DNA of 13,983 nt, from positions 1 to 13,983 of the forward strand of contig DASXXM010000688.1 of the NCBI GenBank assembly GCA_036503065.1. The letters run 5' to 3'. Origin of the DNA: DATEPR01 sp036503065 (lineage in GTDB: Bacteria > Actinomycetota > Actinomycetes > Mycobacteriales > Pseudonocardiaceae). Positions within the stretch are counted from its first letter, which is position 1; every line of letters begins with the position of its first letter. Made by a program: the position numbers and the translations under genes. The notes beneath the pieces are model-generated. The model saw nothing but the letters and a program-made list of their open reading frames with translations, was not told where the DNA came from and did no database searches. This document shows positions 6,353-13,983 of this stretch, piece by piece.

Positions 6353-8086
6353 ATGGATGTTAGCGCTCACCAGAACGACGACCAGTACGTGGTCGGCGTC
6401 GACTTCGGCACGCTGTCCGGCCGCGCGCTCGTCGTCCGGGTCGCCGATGGTGCGGAGCTGGGCACGGCGGTGCACGACTACGCGCACGGCGTGCTGGACG
6501 AGGCGCTGCCCGCCGGTGGTGTGGTGCTTCCGCCCGACTGGGCGCTCCAGGACCCGCAGGACTACCGCGAGGTGCTGCGCCGGGCCGTGCCGGCGGCGCT
6601 GGCGGACGCCGGGGTCGATCCGGCGCGGGTGATCGGGATCGGCATCGACGCCACCGCCTGCACCGTGCTGCCGACCCTGGCCGACGGTACGCCACTGTCC
6701 GAACTGGACGAATACCGCGACCGGCCACACGCCTATGCCAAGCTGTGGCGACACCACGCCGCGCAGCCGCAGGCCGACCGGATCAACCACCTGGCGCACC
6801 AGCGGGGCGAGCCGTGGATCGCCCGCTACGGCGGCAAGATCTCCGCCGAGTGGGAGTACGCCAAGGGCCTGCAACTGCTGGTGGAGGATCCCGAGATCTA
6901 CGCGCGTGCCGCGCGGTGGATCGAGGCGGCGGACTGGATCACCTGGCAGCTCTGCGGCGTCGAGACCCGCAACGCCTGCACCGCCGGGTACAAGGGTGTG
7001 CTGCAGGACGGCGTGCGCCCGTCGCGCGCGTTCCTCGCCGCGCTGCACCCGGGTTTCGTGGACTTCGATGCCAAGCTGGACCTGGCCCCCGGCCGGCCCG
7101 GCGTGGCACCGCTGGGCACCCGCGCAGGCGGCCTCACTGCCCGCGCGGCCGTCTGGACCGGCCTGCCGGCGGGCATCGCGGTGTGCGTCGGGAACGTCGA
7201 CGCGCACGTGACCGCGCCGGCGGCGCGCGCCATCGAGCCGGGACAGATGGTCGCCATCATGGGCACCTCCACCTGCCACGTGATGAGCGGCGAGCGGCTG
7301 GCCAACATCCCCGGCATGTGCGGTGTCGTCGACGGCGGGATCGTCGGCGGCCTGTGGGGTTACGAGGCCGGGCAGAGCGGCGTCGGTGACATCTTCGCCT
7401 GGTTCACCGACAACGCCACGCCGGCGCAGGCACACGAGGAAGCAGCGGCGCGGGGCATCTCCGTGCACGATCTGCTCAGCGAGCGGGCCGCTGCCCAACC
7501 GGTCGGCGGGCACGGGCTGATCGCCCTGGACTGGCTCAGCGGCAACCGCTCTGTGCTGGTGGACCACCACCTGTCCGGCGTGCTCGTCGGCCTGACGCTG
7601 GGCACCAAGCCGCACGAGGTGTACCGCGTGCTGCTGGAGGCGACCGCGTTCGGCACCCGGGTCATCATCGACACGTTCGAGCGCAGCGGCGTGCCGGTCC
7701 ATGAGTTGATCGTCGCGGGCGGTCTGGTCCGGAACAGTTTTCTGATGCGGCTGTACGCCGACATCACCCGACGGCCGCTGAGCCTGATCGGCTCGGCACA
7801 GGGGCCGGCACTCGGTGCCGCGATACACGCCGCCGTCGCCGCGGGGGCACATCCGGACGTGCCGGCGGCGGCGCGCGCGATGGGCAAGGTCCACCGCGTC
7901 GTGTACACCCCGGATCGGCAGCGGGCCGCGGCGTACGACGTGCTCTACGCCGAGTACCTGCGCCTGCACGACTATTTCGGGCTGGGCGCGAACGAGGTCC
8001 TGCACCGGCTGCGGGAGATCCGACTGGACGCGCTCGGTGCCGCCGCGCGCGATGTTAGCGCGAACATCGACCGGGAGGCCTCGTGA
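6353..8086 (+). CDS. araB: L-ribulokinase
   Basis: 577 residues, about the usual AraB length. It phosphorylates L-ribulose with ATP to L-ribulose 5-phosphate in the cytoplasm. It is an FGGY carbohydrate kinase: the ATP-phosphate loop GVDFGTLSGR is at 15-24, GNVDAHVTAPAA carries the likely catalytic Asp283, GTSTCHVM is at 304-311, and a GGLVRNSFLMRLYADI segment near the C-terminus matches the second FGGY region. ISAEWEYAKGLQL is typical of ribulokinases rather than xylulokinases. The start ATG 6353 has GGAGAGAG (6339-6346) 6 bases upstream. The coding sequence overlaps araD by 4 bases (GTGA). Both ends of the gene contain operator palindromes in the same reading phase, so the product starts MDVSA and has DVSAN near its end. 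The only two GTT codons of the gene are in these operators. Confidence 0.97.
   Translation: MDVSAHQNDDQYVVGVDFGTLSGRALVVRVADGAELGTAVHDYAHGVLDEALPAGGVVLPPDWALQDPQDYREVLRRAVPAALADAGVDPARVIGIGIDATACTVLPTLADGTPLSELDEYRDRPHAYAKLWRHHAAQPQADRINHLAHQRGEPWIARYGGKISAEWEYAKGLQLLVEDPEIYARAARWIEAADWITWQLCGVETRNACTAGYKGVLQDGVRPSRAFLAALHPGFVDFDAKLDLAPGRPGVAPLGTRAGGLTARAAVWTGLPAGIAVCVGNVDAHVTAPAARAIEPGQMVAIMGTSTCHVMSGERLANIPGMCGVVDGGIVGGLWGYEAGQSGVGDIFAWFTDNATPAQAHEEAAARGISVHDLLSERAAAQPVGGHGLIALDWLSGNRSVLVDHHLSGVLVGLTLGTKPHEVYRVLLEATAFGTRVIIDTFERSGVPVHELIVAGGLVRNSFLMRLYADITRRPLSLIGSAQGPALGAAIHAAVAAGAHPDVPAAARAMGKVHRVVYTPDRQRAAAYDVLYAEYLRLHDYFGLGANEVLHRLREIRLDALGAAARDVSANIDREAS
6358..6371 (+). promoter_or_regulatory. 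Operator O2 inside the first codons of araB
   Basis: TGTTAGCGCTCACC matches the TGTTAGCGCTAACA palindrome at 12 of 14 positions, with a perfect left half and core. It begins 5 bases after the first base of the araB start codon and encodes part of residues 2-7. I see no convincing promoter in the 35-base gap before araB, so this site may act as a roadblock or a loop partner of O1. Confidence 0.6.
8053..8066 (+). promoter_or_regulatory. Operator O3 inside the last codons of araB
   Basis: TGTTAGCGCGAACA differs from the TGTTAGCGCTAACA palindrome by one base and is the exact reverse complement of O1 (5221-5234). It lies 17 bases before the araD start codon and encodes part of DVSANI at the end of AraB. 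The araD ribosome site GGGAGG (8073-8078) follows immediately. It may control an internal promoter or take part in looping. Confidence 0.65.
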
Positions 8087-8796
8087 CCATCCGTTCGGAC
8101 GAGATCGGGCCGACCCTGCGCGCCGCGATCACGCCCCTGCGCCGGCAGCTCTGCGACCTGCACGCGCTGTTACCGGCCAACGGCCTGGTCGCGTGGACCG
8201 CCGGCAACATCTCGGCGCGCGTGCCGTGCGCCGAGCTGATGGTGATCAAGCCCAGCGGCGTGGACTACGCGGCGTTGACGCCCGAGTCGATGGTGCTGTG
8301 CGACCTGGACGGCAACGTCGTCGAGGGGGAGTACCAGCCCTCCAGCGACGCCGGCTCGCACGCCTACGTCTACCGGCACCGCCCCGATGTCGGCGGTGTG
8401 GTCCACACGCATTCGACCTATGCCACGGCGTGGTCGGCGCGTGGCGAGGCGATCCCCTGTGTGATCACGGCGATGGCCGACGAGTTCGGCGGCGAGATCC
8501 CGGTCGGGCCGTTCGCGCTGATCGGCGACGATGCGATCGGCAAGGGGATCGTCGAGACGCTGGCCGGTCGCCGCTCGCCCGCCGTGCTCATGCGCAACCA
8601 CGGGGTCTTCACGATCGGCGCGGACGCCCGCGCGGCGGTCAAGGCGGCGGTCATGACCGAGGACGTCGCCCGCACGGTGCACCTGGCCCGCGCCTACGGC
8701 GAGCCGATCCCGATCCGGCCCGACGACATCGACGCCCTGCACCACCGCTACACCCACGTCTACGGGCAGCGGGCCGCGGACGGAGCGCCCGAATGA
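8083..8796 (+). CDS. araD: L-ribulose-5-phosphate 4-epimerase
   Basis: 237 residues of the class II aldolase/AraD fold. It converts L-ribulose 5-phosphate to D-xylulose 5-phosphate, the entry to the pentose phosphate pathway. Expected elements are present: GNISAR and KPSG (substrate phosphate region), SSDAGSH with Asp89, the zinc ligands His108 and His110 in VVHTHS, Asp133 in MADEFGG, and the third zinc ligand His173 in RNHGVF. By my alignment, Asp89 and Asp133 correspond to Asp76 and Asp120 of the E. coli enzyme, and Tyr227 in the C-terminal YGQ to its Tyr229. The start is GTG 8083, overlapping the araB stop as GTGA, with GGGAGG 4 bases upstream. The end overlaps araA as ATGA, so translation of araB, araD and araA is probably coupled. 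Confidence 0.96.
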   Translation: MTIRSDEIGPTLRAAITPLRRQLCDLHALLPANGLVAWTAGNISARVPCAELMVIKPSGVDYAALTPESMVLCDLDGNVVEGEYQPSSDAGSHAYVYRHRPDVGGVVHTHSTYATAWSARGEAIPCVITAMADEFGGEIPVGPFALIGDDAIGKGIVETLAGRRSPAVLMRNHGVFTIGADARAAVKAAVMTEDVARTVHLARAYGEPIPIRPDDIDALHHRYTHVYGQRAADGAPE

Positions 8797-10301
8797 CCGC
8801 GCCCGAGATCTGGTTCCTCACCGGCAGCCAGCACCTCTACGGCGAGCGGACCCTGCACCAGGTCGCCGAGCAGTCCCGCGCCATCGCCGACGCGCTGGCC
8901 GACAAGCTGGCCGCCCAGCCCGGCGACCCGGTACGGGTGGCCTGGCGGCCGGTGCTGACCGACGCGGCCGCGATCCGTCGAATCTGCCTGGACGCGAACG
9001 CCGATGACCGCTGTGTCGGACTGGTCGCCTGGATGCACACCTTCTCGCCGGCCAAGATGTGGATACCCGGGCTCGCCGCGCTGCGCAAACCCCTGCTGCA
9101 CCTACATACCCAGGCCAACGCCGCGCTGCCGTGGGCCACCATCGACATGGACTTCATGAACCTCAACCAGGCCGCGCACGGCGACCGCGAGTTCGGGTTC
9201 GTCCAAACCAGACTCGGCGTGCCACGCAAGACCGTGGCCGGGCACGTGCGCGACCCGTCGGTGGCGCAGCGCGTCGGGGCCTGGAGTCGTGCCGCGCGTG
9301 GCCTGGCCGAACTGCGCGACCTGCGGCTGGCCCGATTCGGCGACAACATGCGGGACGTCGCGGTGACCGAGGGGGACAAGGTCGAGGCGCAGCTGCGCTT
9401 CGGCGTCTCCGTGAACACCTACGGCGTCAACGACCTGGTCGCCGTCGTGGACTCGATCGCCGAGACCCGGATCACCGACCTGGTCAAGGAATACGAGGAC
9501 ACCTACCGCGTGGCCGCCGGGCTGCGTGCCGGCGGCGAGCGCCACGCGGCGCTGCGCTACGCCGCCCGTATCGAACTCGGGCTGCGCGACTTCCTTGCCG
9601 GCGGGGGTTTCGGCGCGTTCACCACCAACTTCGAGGACCTCGGCGGGCTGCGCCAGCTACCCGGTCTGGCCGTGCAGCGGCTGATGGCCGATGGCTACGG
9701 CTTCGGCGGGGAGGGGGACTGGAAGACCGCGGCGCTGCTGCGCACGCTCAAGGTCATGGGCGCGGGCCGGCCCGGCGGCAACTCGTTCATGGAGGACTAC
9801 ACCTACGACCTGGAACCCGGCCGCGAGGTCATCCTCGGCGCGCACATGCTGGAGGTCTGCCCCTCCATCGCCGTTGACACGCCGTCGTGCGAGATCCACC
9901 CGCTGACGATCGGCGCGCGCGAGGACCCCGTGCGGCTGGTCTTCGACGCGACACCCGGCCCGGCCGTGGTCGTCGGCCTCGCCGACCTCGGCGAGCGCTT
10001 CCGCCTGGTGGCCAACGAGATCGACATCGTCCCGCCACCGCAACCCCTGCCCCGGCTGCCGGTCGCCCGCGCGGTCTGGGCGCCGCGGCCGAACCTGCGC
10101 ACGTCCACCGAGGCGTGGCTGACCGCGGGCGCCCCGCACCACACCGTGCTGTCGGCGGCGGTGGGCACCGAGGAACTGAACGACCTGGCCGAGATGCTCT
10201 CGGTCGAACTCCTGGTCATCGACGCGGACACCACGGTCCGCCAGTTCACCAGGGAACTGCGCTGGAACCAGGCGTACCACCGCCTGGCGCAGGGCTTGTA
10301 G
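8793..10301 (+). CDS. araA: L-arabinose isomerase
   Basis: 502 residues, the normal AraA length. It interconverts L-arabinose and L-ribulose, the first catabolic step. The start MTAPEIWFLTGSQHLYG is diagnostic for the family. Metal and catalytic residues are in place: Glu307 (FGGEGDWKTA), Glu334 (SFMEDYTYD), His351 (GAHMLEVCPS) and the His449-His450 pair (APHHTVLS). The start is ATG 8793, overlapping the araD stop by 4 bases, with GGAG at 8782-8785. The same frame stays open far upstream within araB and araD, but the family start and the overlap fix this ATG. It is followed by a 32-base gap before the transporter genes. The gene order kinase-epimerase-isomerase differs from the E. coli araBAD order. 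Confidence 0.97.
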   Translation: MTAPEIWFLTGSQHLYGERTLHQVAEQSRAIADALADKLAAQPGDPVRVAWRPVLTDAAAIRRICLDANADDRCVGLVAWMHTFSPAKMWIPGLAALRKPLLHLHTQANAALPWATIDMDFMNLNQAAHGDREFGFVQTRLGVPRKTVAGHVRDPSVAQRVGAWSRAARGLAELRDLRLARFGDNMRDVAVTEGDKVEAQLRFGVSVNTYGVNDLVAVVDSIAETRITDLVKEYEDTYRVAAGLRAGGERHAALRYAARIELGLRDFLAGGGFGAFTTNFEDLGGLRQLPGLAVQRLMADGYGFGGEGDWKTAALLRTLKVMGAGRPGGNSFMEDYTYDLEPGREVILGAHMLEVCPSIAVDTPSCEIHPLTIGAREDPVRLVFDATPGPAVVVGLADLGERFRLVANEIDIVPPPQPLPRLPVARAVWAPRPNLRTSTEAWLTAGAPHHTVLSAAVGTEELNDLAEMLSVELLVIDADTTVRQFTRELRWNQAYHRLAQGL

Positions 10302-10333
10302 CCAAGCCGAACCTTTCAGAAGGGCGATCAACG

Positions 10334-11470
10334 ATGATTCGCAACACCAAGTCCCGCACCGTCGCCGTCTGCGCGATCACGCTGCTCGCGCTGATCACCA
10401 CGGCCTGTTCCAAGAGTCCCGGCGGTAGCACCCCCGCCGCGGGCGCCAATCCCGCCACGCAGGTCGCCCTCTCCGGCTCGGTCACCTTCAACCAGGCCAG
10501 TCTCGCGAAGCTCGACGCGGCGCTCAAGTCCGCGCTGGCCGGCAAGGACCTGTCCGCGGTCAACATCGCGATGGTGGTGAACGTGGCCGCCGACTACTGG
10601 AAGGCCGGCCAGGTCGGCTTTGTGAAGGGCTGTGCCGATCTGGGCATCGCCGGGGGCAGGTGCACGTACTTCGCGCCGCCCAACGGCAAGCTGACCGAGC
10701 AGAGTTCGGAGTTGGAGACGTTACGGTCGCAGGGCATCACCGGCTACTCCCTGTCCGCGATCGACCCGACATCCGCCGCCGGCACCATCCACACCGACGT
10801 CGCGCACGGCGTCAGCGTGCTCGCCGTCGACTCACCACTGCCCGGTACCGACGCCGCGTCGCTGTATCTGGGCACCCCGAACTACACCGCCGGCATGCAG
10901 GCCGGTACCGCGATGAAGCAGGTGCTCGGCGGCAAGGGCAAGGTGGCGATCCTGGTCGGCTCGTTGACCGCCGCCAACGCCACGCAGCGCATCCAGGGCT
11001 TCGAGGACGCGTTGAAAGGCACCAGCATCACGGTCGCGCAGAAGGTCAACGACAACCTCTCGGCCAGCACCGCGACCTCGGACGCCGAGACCATCCTGGC
11101 CAACAACCCGGACATCAACGGCCTGTACGGCGTCTACTCCTACGACGGCCCCGCGCTCGCCCAGGCCGTGACGGCGGCCGGTAAGACCTCCTCGGTGCGG
11201 ATCGTGTCCGACGACTCGGACGCCCAGACCCTAGGGTTCATCCGGTCCGGCGTGATCTCCGGCACCGTCGTGCAGATGCCCTACCAGCAGGGCTACACCG
11301 GCGCATTTATCCTGGCCGCCGAGAAGGTGCTCGGCAAGGACGCGACGATGGCGATCGTCAAGCCGTACCTGGATTCCGACGGCTCCACCCTCAGTTCCGG
11401 CGTGGGGCTGGTGACCAGGTCGGACCTGCCCGACTACCAGGCCCTCCAGTCGCAGTTGGGTATCGGCTGA
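10334..11470 (+). CDS. Sugar ABC transporter substrate-binding lipoprotein
   Basis: 378 residues of the periplasmic-binding-protein type 1 group (ribose/galactose-binding-like, Peripla_BP_4 style). A lipoprotein signal ends at ALITTAC with the lipid-modified Cys25, followed by a Gly/Pro/Ala linker to about residue 45. The ligand-binding fold starts near VNIAMVVNVAADYWK and includes the middle segment GTPNYTAGMQAGTAM and the second-domain strand GKVAILVGS. The substrate is most likely L-arabinose, by operon context. The start ATG 10334 has GAAGGG (10319-10324) with 9 bases between; the same frame is open upstream but overlaps araA. Only 2 bases separate it from the ATPase gene. The lipobox has Thr at -3, less common than Leu but allowed by the general pattern. 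Confidence 0.93.
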   Translation: MIRNTKSRTVAVCAITLLALITTACSKSPGGSTPAAGANPATQVALSGSVTFNQASLAKLDAALKSALAGKDLSAVNIAMVVNVAADYWKAGQVGFVKGCADLGIAGGRCTYFAPPNGKLTEQSSELETLRSQGITGYSLSAIDPTSAAGTIHTDVAHGVSVLAVDSPLPGTDAASLYLGTPNYTAGMQAGTAMKQVLGGKGKVAILVGSLTAANATQRIQGFEDALKGTSITVAQKVNDNLSASTATSDAETILANNPDINGLYGVYSYDGPALAQAVTAAGKTSSVRIVSDDSDAQTLGFIRSGVISGTVVQMPYQQGYTGAFILAAEKVLGKDATMAIVKPYLDSDGSTLSSGVGLVTRSDLPDYQALQSQLGIG

Positions 11471-11472
11471 CG

Positions 11473-13038
11473 ATGACGGCCGCTGCCGGTGACACCCCGG
11501 GCCGCGCGGTTGCCGCGCGGCTGCGGGGGGTGCACAAGTCCTACGGTCCGGTGCGCGTGCTCGATCTGCCGGCACTCGACCTGTACGCCGGGCAGGTCGT
11601 CGGCGTGGTCGGCGAGAACGGCGCGGGCAAGTCGACCCTGATGGGCACGCTGGCCGGCTCGGTGCACCGCGACGGCGGCGAGATCGAGATCGGCGGCAGG
11701 GCCCTGATCCCCGGCTCGACCGAGGCGGCCGGGGCGCTGGGCGTCGCGCTGGTCTCCCAGGAGTTCCCACTGGTCGGCCAACTCTCCGTGGCGGAGAACC
11801 TGTTGCTGGGCCGCCGGCCGCGCGCATCGCGCCGCAGGGTGCTGGTGGACCGGGCCGCGCAGCACGCCGAGGCCGCCGCGATGCTGACCGAGATCGGCCT
11901 GCCGCCGGGCGCGATCCCGGTCACCCGTCAGGTGCGCACCCTGCCGGTGCCCACCCGCCAGATGATCGAGATCGCCAAGGCCTGGGGCCACGAGCCCAGC
12001 CTGCTGATCCTGGACGAGCCGACGTCGTCACTCGGACCGCTGGAGGCCGCCCAGGTGATGGGCCTGGCGCGGCAGTTGGCCGACCGCGGCGGCACTGTGC
12101 TGTTCATCGGGCACCGGCTGGCCGAGGTGCGCCAGGTCAGTGACCGAATCCTGGTGCTGCGCAACGGAAGGCTGGTCGCGGACCTGACACCCGCCGCGGC
12201 ATCCGAGGAGCGGTTGATCCGCGAGATGGTCGGCGGCGAGGTCGTGCGCCGCGAGCACCGGGCCGGCCACGAGGACAGCCCGTTGTTGCTCGAACTCGAC
12301 GGCCTGACCGCCGACGGCCTCGGCCCGGTCGATCTGACGGTGCGCGCGGGAGAGATCCTGGGCGTGGCCGGGCTGATGGGCTCCGGGCGGAGCAGGCTGA
12401 TCCACACGGTCGCGGGCGCGCAGCCCGCCACCGGCGGCTCGATGCGTCTGGGCGGCAAGCCGTATGCGCCGCGCGGACCCGGTGACGGCGTGGCCGCGAG
12501 CATCGCGCTGATCCCCGAGGACCGCAAGGAGCAGTCCATCGTGGGGTTCGCGCCGATCCGCACCAACGTCACCATCCCGATCCTGAAGCGGATCAGCAGC
12601 CACGGACTGCTCGGCCCCCGGCGCGAGCGCATCGAGGCCGAGCGGATCGCCGCGAGCACGAACGTCCGCATGCGCTCGGTGGACCAGCCGATCAGCTCGT
12701 TGTCCGGCGGCAACCAGCAACGCGCGATCTTCGGCCGGGCCTTCGCCACCCGGCCGCGGCTGTTGCTGCTGGACGAGCCGACCCGTGGCGTGGACGTCGG
12801 CGCCAAGGCCGAGATCTACGAACTCATCGACCGTGCCGCCACCGGCGGGATGGCCGTGCTGGTGGCCTCGTCCGAGCTTGAGGAACTGCTGTGGATCCGC
12901 CACCGCATCGCCGTGCTGAACCACGGCCGGTTGGTGGCGGTGGTCGACCGCGCCGAGGCCACCAAGGAACGCATCATGCGGGCGGCCGCCGGCACGACCC
13001 CGGACGTAGCACCCCTGCCAAGGAACGGAGCCGCGTGA
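11473..13038 (+). CDS. Sugar ABC transporter ATP-binding protein (two NBDs, RbsA/MglA/AraG type)
   Basis: 521 residues with two fused nucleotide-binding domains that power the importer. NBD1 has Walker A GENGAGKST at 47-55, Walker B LLILDEPTSSL (Asp181-Glu182) and the H-loop in FIGHRL. NBD2 has a degenerate Walker A, GLMGSGRSR at 300-308 with Arg306 in place of Lys, an intact signature LSGGNQQ at 410-416, Walker B LLLLDEPTRGVD (Asp434-Glu435) and Ser in place of the H-loop His (VASSEL). Loss of function in NBD2 is usual for this family. Here the NBD1 signature is also eroded, reading LPVPTRQ at 157-163. The start ATG 11473 follows the binding-protein stop by 2 bases with no strong ribosome site, which suggests coupling. 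The stop overlaps the permease start by one base. Confidence 0.95.
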   Translation: MTAAAGDTPGRAVAARLRGVHKSYGPVRVLDLPALDLYAGQVVGVVGENGAGKSTLMGTLAGSVHRDGGEIEIGGRALIPGSTEAAGALGVALVSQEFPLVGQLSVAENLLLGRRPRASRRRVLVDRAAQHAEAAAMLTEIGLPPGAIPVTRQVRTLPVPTRQMIEIAKAWGHEPSLLILDEPTSSLGPLEAAQVMGLARQLADRGGTVLFIGHRLAEVRQVSDRILVLRNGRLVADLTPAAASEERLIREMVGGEVVRREHRAGHEDSPLLLELDGLTADGLGPVDLTVRAGEILGVAGLMGSGRSRLIHTVAGAQPATGGSMRLGGKPYAPRGPGDGVAASIALIPEDRKEQSIVGFAPIRTNVTIPILKRISSHGLLGPRRERIEAERIAASTNVRMRSVDQPISSLSGGNQQRAIFGRAFATRPRLLLLDEPTRGVDVGAKAEIYELIDRAATGGMAVLVASSELEELLWIRHRIAVLNHGRLVAVVDRAEATKERIMRAAAGTTPDVAPLPRNGAA

Positions 13039-13983
13039 TGACCGCGCACAGCACCCTGACCCCCGAGACGACGACGCCGCCGCACCGGCCGGCCACCGTC
13101 CGGCTGGCGCGCAGACTCGCCGAATCCCCCGAGGCGGGCGTGATCATCGCCTGCGTGGCGGTGTTCGCCCTCATAGCGGTGAACGCGCCGACCTACGCCG
13201 CGACCGGCAACCTCCAGGTGATGGGCCGCGACCTGGCCCAGGTCGGCATCCTGTCGGTCGGCGAGTCCATCGTCATCCTCACCGGCGGTATCGACCTGTC
13301 CGTCGGCGCGCTCGCGGGTCTGGCGGGCATCCTGACCGCCTGGTTCAACGTCAACCACGGGATGCCCGCGCCGCTGGCCATCCTCGTCACACTGCTCATC
13401 TGCGCGGCGGTGGGCCTGTGGCACGGCGCGATGGTGACCCGGCTGAACGTGCCGCCGTTCGTCATCACCCTGGTCACGTTCACGGTCGCGCAAGGCATGT
13501 CGCTGGCGCTCACCACCGGCACGCCGATCAACAACATCAGCCCCCTGTTCAGCAACCTGAGCCAGTTCTACCTCGGACCGGTCCCGGTGCCCGCGCTGTT
13601 CTTCATCGGGGCGGTGATCATCGCCTGGTTCGCCCTGGAACGTACCTACGTGGGCCGCCAGATCTACGCGGTGGGCGGCAACAAGGAGGCCGCGCGGCTG
13701 GCCGGCATCCCGGTCGCCCGCCGGATCACGTCCGCCTACGTGGCCAGTGCCGTACTCGCCGGTGTCGTCGGCGTCCTGGTGATCGGCCGGATGAACGTCG
13801 CGGACCCCTCGGTCGGCCCCGGCTGGGAGTTGAGCGCCATCGCGGCGGCCGTCGTCGGCGGCATGTCCCTGTTCGGCGGCGAGGGCCGGATCATCGGCAT
13901 CGCGGCCGGCGCGATCCTGCTGGAGTTCATCGCCAACGGCCTGCTGGCGCTGCACGTCAACACCTATTACCAGACCGTGGCGC
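13038..13983 (+). CDS. Sugar ABC transporter permease (RbsC/BPD_transp_2 type), partial
   Basis: 315 codons are visible before the right end cuts the gene; family members usually run only slightly longer. After a polar N-terminal tail of about 32 residues, hydrophobic segments include about 34-50, 66-82, 85-103, 111-129, 139-159, 184-200, 230-252 and 264-305. Hallmarks are GGIDLSVGA at 83-91 and YAVGGNKEAARLAGI ending at 224, the loop expected to contact the ATPase. The start ATG 13038 has CGGAG 7 bases upstream and overlaps the ATPase stop (TGATG). GTG 13035, one codon earlier, is the alternative. With the binding protein and ATPase it forms a CUT2-type pentose importer, probably as a homodimer. 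Confidence 0.95.
   Translation, partial: MTAHSTLTPETTTPPHRPATVRLARRLAESPEAGVIIACVAVFALIAVNAPTYAATGNLQVMGRDLAQVGILSVGESIVILTGGIDLSVGALAGLAGILTAWFNVNHGMPAPLAILVTLLICAAVGLWHGAMVTRLNVPPFVITLVTFTVAQGMSLALTTGTPINNISPLFSNLSQFYLGPVPVPALFFIGAVIIAWFALERTYVGRQIYAVGGNKEAARLAGIPVARRITSAYVASAVLAGVVGVLVIGRMNVADPSVGPGWELSAIAAAVVGGMSLFGGEGRIIGIAAGAILLEFIANGLLALHVNTYYQTVA

Noticed and set aside
5843..8005. 720-codon minus-strand frame opposite the regulator and araB
   Set aside because: Antisense shadow; long only because high GC suppresses stop codons.
1..13983. tRNA, rRNA, CRISPR arrays, insertion sequences, phage genes or a defence system
   Set aside because: Looked for on both strands; no repeat-spacer pattern, transposase or integrase motifs, or RNA gene signatures found.

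Overview
The window is very GC-rich DNA with GC-ending codons, short or overlapping gene junctions, GTG starts and long GC-rich terminator hairpins. This fits an actinomycete. The style resembles Pseudonocardiales/Streptomyces-type genomes, but nothing in the window fixes the genus.

Left part (1-2372): a partial unknown gene runs off the left end on the minus strand (1-608). It is followed by about 570 bases with no supportable gene, then a strong 18-bp-stem terminator (1181-1231). The terminator closes a minus-strand gene of the L-2-amino-thiazoline-4-carboxylate (ATC) hydrolase-like family (1236-1922). The leader of that gene can form two mutually exclusive hairpins around its Shine-Dalgarno, which looks like a small translational switch. 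A roughly 450-base divergent intergenic region separates it from the next gene.

Middle (2373-5194): a 903-residue exported protein. In order it has a signal peptide, an N-terminal alpha/beta-looking domain, an Ig-like (Big_1-type) domain, three tandem cadherin-like/Big_9-type repeats and a C-terminal beta-sandwich domain. It ends before a 15-bp-stem terminator.

Right part (5207-13983): a complete L-arabinose utilisation operon on the plus strand. The order is LacI-family regulator, araB (ribulokinase), araD (ribulose-5-phosphate 4-epimerase), araA (arabinose isomerase), sugar-binding lipoprotein, two-domain ABC ATPase and CUT2-type permease (cut by the right end). Junctions are -4, -4, +32, +2 and -1 bases after araB. 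Arabinose would enter through the ABC importer and pass through isomerase, kinase and epimerase to D-xylulose 5-phosphate.

Three copies of a 14-bp palindrome of the TGTTAGCGCTAACA type mark the likely regulon: one over the regulator's promoter, one inside the first codons of araB, and one inside the last codons of araB just before araD. The first and third are exact reverse complements. The only two in-frame GTT codons of araB lie inside its two operators, so the operator sequence appears to have shaped the protein ends. The two points most worth following are this intragenic operator layout and the switch-like leader of the ATC hydrolase-family gene.
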